Part shown: piece by piece, positions 61,655 to 64,000 of the stretch | How the letters are laid out: each line of letters begins with the position of its first letter | How positions within the stretch are numbered: position 1 is the first letter of the stretch | Assembly: GCF_016107305.1 (NCBI RefSeq) | Contig: NZ_RCVR01000001.1 | Location: forward strand, 372,001-436,000 | Length of the DNA stretch: 64,000 nucleotides | Reading direction: 5' to 3' | DNA from: Roseomonas sp. KE2513 | GTDB lineage: Bacteria; Pseudomonadota; Alphaproteobacteria; Acetobacterales; Acetobacteraceae | Notes under the pieces: model-generated | Databases searched by the model: none | What the model saw: the letters and a program-made list of their open reading frames with translations, nothing else | Told to the model about the DNA's origin: nothing | Made by a program: the position numbers and the translations under genes

Positions 61655-61850
61655 CGGTATTGCTCGGCTTCAGGGCGGCGGCTCGATGGGCGGGCGGTTC
61701 GGGCGGCAGGGCTTCTGCGCGCTCCAGCAGGCGCAGCCCGGCGCGGACGACTTCGCTGGATGTCTGATAGCGGCCGGAGGCGACGAGGCGCTCGACGAAC
61801 CGGCACAGTTCCGCCGTCAGGGCGACATGGAGGCTGTGTTGGGCTGGCAT
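61635..61850 (-). CDS. ParD-type ribbon-helix-helix antitoxin, orphan
   Basis: This 71-residue protein begins MPAQHSLHVALTAELCRFVERLVASGRYQTSSEVVRAGLRLLERAE, the ParD/CC2985-type ribbon-helix-helix pattern, with a longer Pro/Ala tail. ParD normally precedes a parE toxin gene; here the next gene on the strand is the hybrid kinase, whose start lies 20 bp inside this gene. No ParE-like frame is present. It may act as a DNA-binding regulator of the kinase gene. I chose the ATG at 61850; a GTG three codons upstream also fits. Confidence 0.82.
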   Translation of the reverse strand: MPAQHSLHVALTAELCRFVERLVASGRYQTSSEVVRAGLRLLERAEALPPEPPAHRAAALKPSNTDEQPQG

Positions 61851-62233
61851 GGCGCGCACTTAGGGGATGTCCCCAGAGGGTGTCACCATCTGTCCACCCA
61901 CCAATGTCCGCGAGGTGGAGGCGTGCGGCAATCCTGCCACATACAGGCTAGCTTTCGGCCACCGTTAACGGGGTTGGCCGGCCAGCAGGGATGGCCCACC
62001 TGCAACGGCTCCCCCCAGTGCCGCGCCAAAGCTGGCCCCCTCAGGCACAGCGGTAAGCCACGGCCGACCAAGCCTGGAGCCGCGCAAAGCTGGCTATCCC
62101 GTTGAGCGGACGGAGGTGGCCCGCTTTCCGGTGGCATTTGAGCGCGGCTGGTAGCTTACGGCTCTGGCACGAAACTGGCTGGTGGTAGGGTGTGCTGCCC
62201 CAACCCATACGTCTTCAGCTTTGCAGGAATTCA
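61851..62233. other. 383-base gap without recognised gene
   Basis: I find no supported CDS here. The stretch presumably holds the promoters of the antitoxin/kinase pair (minus) and of the Bug-family gene (plus). Two partly similar segments near 62030 and 62093 (both containing GCGC, AAAGCTGGC and further pyrimidine-rich bases) give an impression of a decayed repeat, but nothing firm. Confidence 0.4.
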
Positions 62234-63205
62234 ATGCTCTCACGCCGCGCGCTTCTCGGCTCCGCCACTGCCGCTCTCGCCACCCCGGTCGAGGCTCAGC
62301 CGAGTTACCCTGACCGCCCGATACGGCTGGTCTGCCCTTATCCTGCGGGCGGCGCCACGGACGTGCTGACCCGGATCCTGGCGGAAGGGCTGCGCGAGCG
62401 GCTGGGCCAGCCGGTGGTGGTGGAGAACCGTTCCGGCGCGGGTGGCAATATCGGCGTGGACGTCGTCGCTAAATCCGCACCGGACGGCTACGTGCTGGGC
62501 ACCGCGCCCGTCGGCAACTTCATCATCAACCCCTTCCTCTATCGCTCAATGCCCTATGATCCCGTGCGCGACCTTACGGCGGTCTCGCTGGCTTTCGAGG
62601 TACCGAACGTTGCGGTGGTGTCGGAGAAGTTTGTCCCTGCGCGCAACATGAGGGACTTCCTGGCCTGGGCGAAGGCAAAGGCGGGCGGGGTGGTCTATGG
62701 CACGTCAGGCGTCGGCACCTCGGCGCATCTCTGCTCGGAGCTGTTGTTCAAGCGCGCGGGAGTGGAATGCACCCATGTGCCCTTCCGCAGCGCGGCGCAG
62801 GTGATCCCGGCGATGCTGTCGGGCGACGTGGACTTCGCCATCGACAATCTGGCCTCTTATGCCGGAGTGATCCAGCAGGGACAGATGAGTGCGCTGGGCA
62901 TGACCACGGCCGAGCGCTGGCCGACCATGCCCCAAGTCCCCACCATGGCCGAAGCCGGTATACCCGATTTTGTGGTCACTGCCTGGTCTGCGCTGATCGG
63001 CCCGGCAGGGCTACCGGTGCCGGTACAGGATCGGCTCTCCACCGCCGTTCAGAGCGTGGCCGCCGATCCGGCGATCCGGCAGCGCTTCCTGATGGCAGGT
63101 GGGCAGGCGCTGGCAAGCACGCCGACCGGTGCGCGGGAGCGCATGGATCGTGAGCGTCCGATGTGGAAGGAGATGGTGGAACTGTCTGGCGCCCGCATGG
63201 AGTAG
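62234..63205 (+). CDS. Bug-family (TctC-type) substrate-binding protein
   Basis: This 323-residue periplasmic binding protein for carboxylates has a Tat-type leader (SRRALLGSATAALATPVEAQ). The hallmark YPDRPIRLVCPYPAGGATDVLTRILAEGLRERLGQPVVVENRSGAGGNIG, the later HVPFRSAAQVIPAMLSGDVDFAIDN and the PTMAEAGIPDFVVTAWSALIGPAGLP stretch leave little doubt. The ATG at 62234 is chosen because it puts the RR motif near the N-terminus. No TctAB permease genes adjoin it, as is common for this family. Confidence 0.93.
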   Translation: MLSRRALLGSATAALATPVEAQPSYPDRPIRLVCPYPAGGATDVLTRILAEGLRERLGQPVVVENRSGAGGNIGVDVVAKSAPDGYVLGTAPVGNFIINPFLYRSMPYDPVRDLTAVSLAFEVPNVAVVSEKFVPARNMRDFLAWAKAKAGGVVYGTSGVGTSAHLCSELLFKRAGVECTHVPFRSAAQVIPAMLSGDVDFAIDNLASYAGVIQQGQMSALGMTTAERWPTMPQVPTMAEAGIPDFVVTAWSALIGPAGLPVPVQDRLSTAVQSVAADPAIRQRFLMAGGQALASTPTGARERMDRERPMWKEMVELSGARME

Positions 63206-63511
63206 GCAGGGCGTAGAGTCCCGGCAGGGCTCGCCAGGGGCGCGGTTGTGCGAACACTAAGGCCGACCGGTCCCCCGAGCCCGCTTGCGCCTGGCGGGAC
63301 ACGAAGGACTTGCTTGGCGAAGGCGCCCTCGTAACGCCGCCGTGCCTAGCCGCTGTGACGGCTATCAGAGCTCGCCCATAGAACGAGCCTATGGAAGGGA
63401 TCAGGAACTTTTAATTGTCTGATGTCCGTTTCCGTGCGGGACTTACGTCCTCAAGCGACTGCTGCTGCGGCAAGACGCCCACAAGGGTGCTGAACCGGTG
63501 AGGAAGCGATC
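63206..63511. other. 306-base gap without recognised gene
   Basis: No gene or clear hairpin terminator could be supported. An AT-rich patch (TTTTAATTGTCTGATG near 63410) may be promoter DNA for the gene at 63512. GTGAGGAAGCG just before its ATG is a weak SD. Confidence 0.4.
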
Positions 63512-64000
63512 ATGAGTATTGCCAAGACCCTGAACTTCCTCGTCCTGACCGGCATGGTCCTGGCGCCAGTGCTTCCGGCTTCGGCCGAGGTAGCGCCTCG
63601 GCCCGAGTGGCTCCGTGTCGAGAGGCACCGCACGGTTGATGGTCGATCGGACGACCTCGTGACAGCCGGGCTGGGCGTCGCCCGCCTTCTCTCCGGCCCG
63701 GCGCCCGGCTACGCCGACCCGCGCGCGCCGATGGCGGACGAACTGCGGCGCGCAGCCATGTTCCGCCGGGGCGATGCGGGGTTCGGCTTCGGACGCCTTT
63801 TCGGGCCGAACGTGGACACCTCCACCGGTCAGGTGCTGGAGGGCGACGGGCGTATCGCCGGTGAGGAATATCTGGCCTTCGCGAACGACCCCGGCGGTGG
63901 CGGGTCGCACAACGTGGCGATGCTGCTGCAGGTGCCGCAGGAGCTCTCGCGGGAGCGGAACTGCATCCTCGCCGTGCCGGTGAACGGCTCCTCGGCGCTG
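63512..64000 (+). CDS. 3-hydroxybutyrate-oligomer-hydrolase-like protein (3' truncated by window)
   Basis: The first 163 codons of this gene run off the window. A signal peptide (LNFLVLTGMVLAPVLPASA) is followed by PEWLRVERHRTVDGRSDDLVTAGLGVARL, which resembles the N-terminus of D-(-)-3-hydroxybutyrate oligomer hydrolases that degrade poly-3-hydroxybutyrate intermediates. The later VPQELSRERNCILAVPVNGSSAL also fits. The catalytic serine region would lie beyond the window, so the call rests on the N-terminal third only. Confidence 0.75.
   Translation, partial: MSIAKTLNFLVLTGMVLAPVLPASAEVAPRPEWLRVERHRTVDGRSDDLVTAGLGVARLLSGPAPGYADPRAPMADELRRAAMFRRGDAGFGFGRLFGPNVDTSTGQVLEGDGRIAGEEYLAFANDPGGGGSHNVAMLLQVPQELSRERNCILAVPVNGSSAL

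Noticed and set aside
63400-63430. AT-rich patch (TTTTAATTGTCTGATG) as a transposon end
   Set aside because: No matching inverted copy or target duplication was found nearby; it is more likely promoter DNA for the gene at 63512.

Overview
The window is a very GC-rich, densely packed stretch of a bacterial chromosome. The content points to an alphaproteobacterium, most likely an Acetobacteraceae member of the Roseomonas type. The reasons are strong G/C bias at third codon positions, Tat-type leaders on solute-binding proteins, flagellar genes in the Caulobacter/alphaproteobacterial style (flbD, flbT, flaF, a DUF1217 protein), a DUF2842 protein, a TorF-family porin, and many Liv and Bug-type uptake proteins. 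No species can be named from sequence reading alone.

Layout. (1) 1-4.8 kb: a branched-chain amino-acid-type ABC transporter, livH(partial)-livM-livG-livF, with a periplasmic binding protein; the transporter genes overlap by 4 bp. (2) 4.8-5.05 kb: no large gene, but an unusual candidate leader ORF/structured RNA with a 15-nt match to the anti-Shine-Dalgarno complement and a strong terminator. (3) 5.2-13.2 kb: a membrane protein, a flavin reductase, an exported alpha/alpha-toroid protein, a two-subunit CoA-transferase, D-tartrate dehydratase (tarD), an exported metallo-beta-lactamase-fold enzyme and a CaiB-type CoA-transferase. (4) 13.2-20.4 kb: psd-pssA (phosphatidylethanolamine synthesis), a LysM protein, cytochrome b561 and cytochrome c-prime genes, tRNA-Pro(CGG), a TorF porin, DUF2842, apt and an exported protein.

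(5) 20.6-39 kb: a large flagellar block. On the minus strand are flbT-flaF-DUF1217, flagellin, and flgE, flgK, flgL. On the plus strand are fliK-flgD and then fliF-fliG-fliH-fliN-flbD-flhA-flhF-flhG. The divergent flgE/fliK gap carries two sigma-54-type promoters, and the sigma-54 activator gene flbD lies in the fliF operon, so the block appears to encode its own middle/late-gene switch. flbT and flaF add post-transcriptional control of flagellin. (6) 39-46 kb: a TPR-methyltransferase, then a second complete Liv operon (binding protein, H, M, G, F) followed by a MetE-core-like methyltransferase. (7) 46-48 kb: conserved rplU-rpmA-obgE and tRNA-Ser(CGA).

(8) 48-64 kb: an accessory-looking region beginning just after tRNA-Ser. 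It holds a poorly coding 0.7 kb stretch, a membrane-anchored DUF2235 lipase-like protein, a methyltransferase whose C-terminus runs into an IS5-family remnant, and an exported MetX-like hydrolase. Next comes an XRE-cupin regulator divergent from an M81 peptidase/class IV aminotransferase/peptide-binding protein operon with a palindromic operator. The region ends with a five-PAS hybrid histidine kinase overlapping an orphan ParD antitoxin gene, a Bug-family binding protein, and the start of a 3-hydroxybutyrate-oligomer-hydrolase-like gene cut by the window end.

Assignments rest on reading translated sequence and recalled family motifs; no database search was run.
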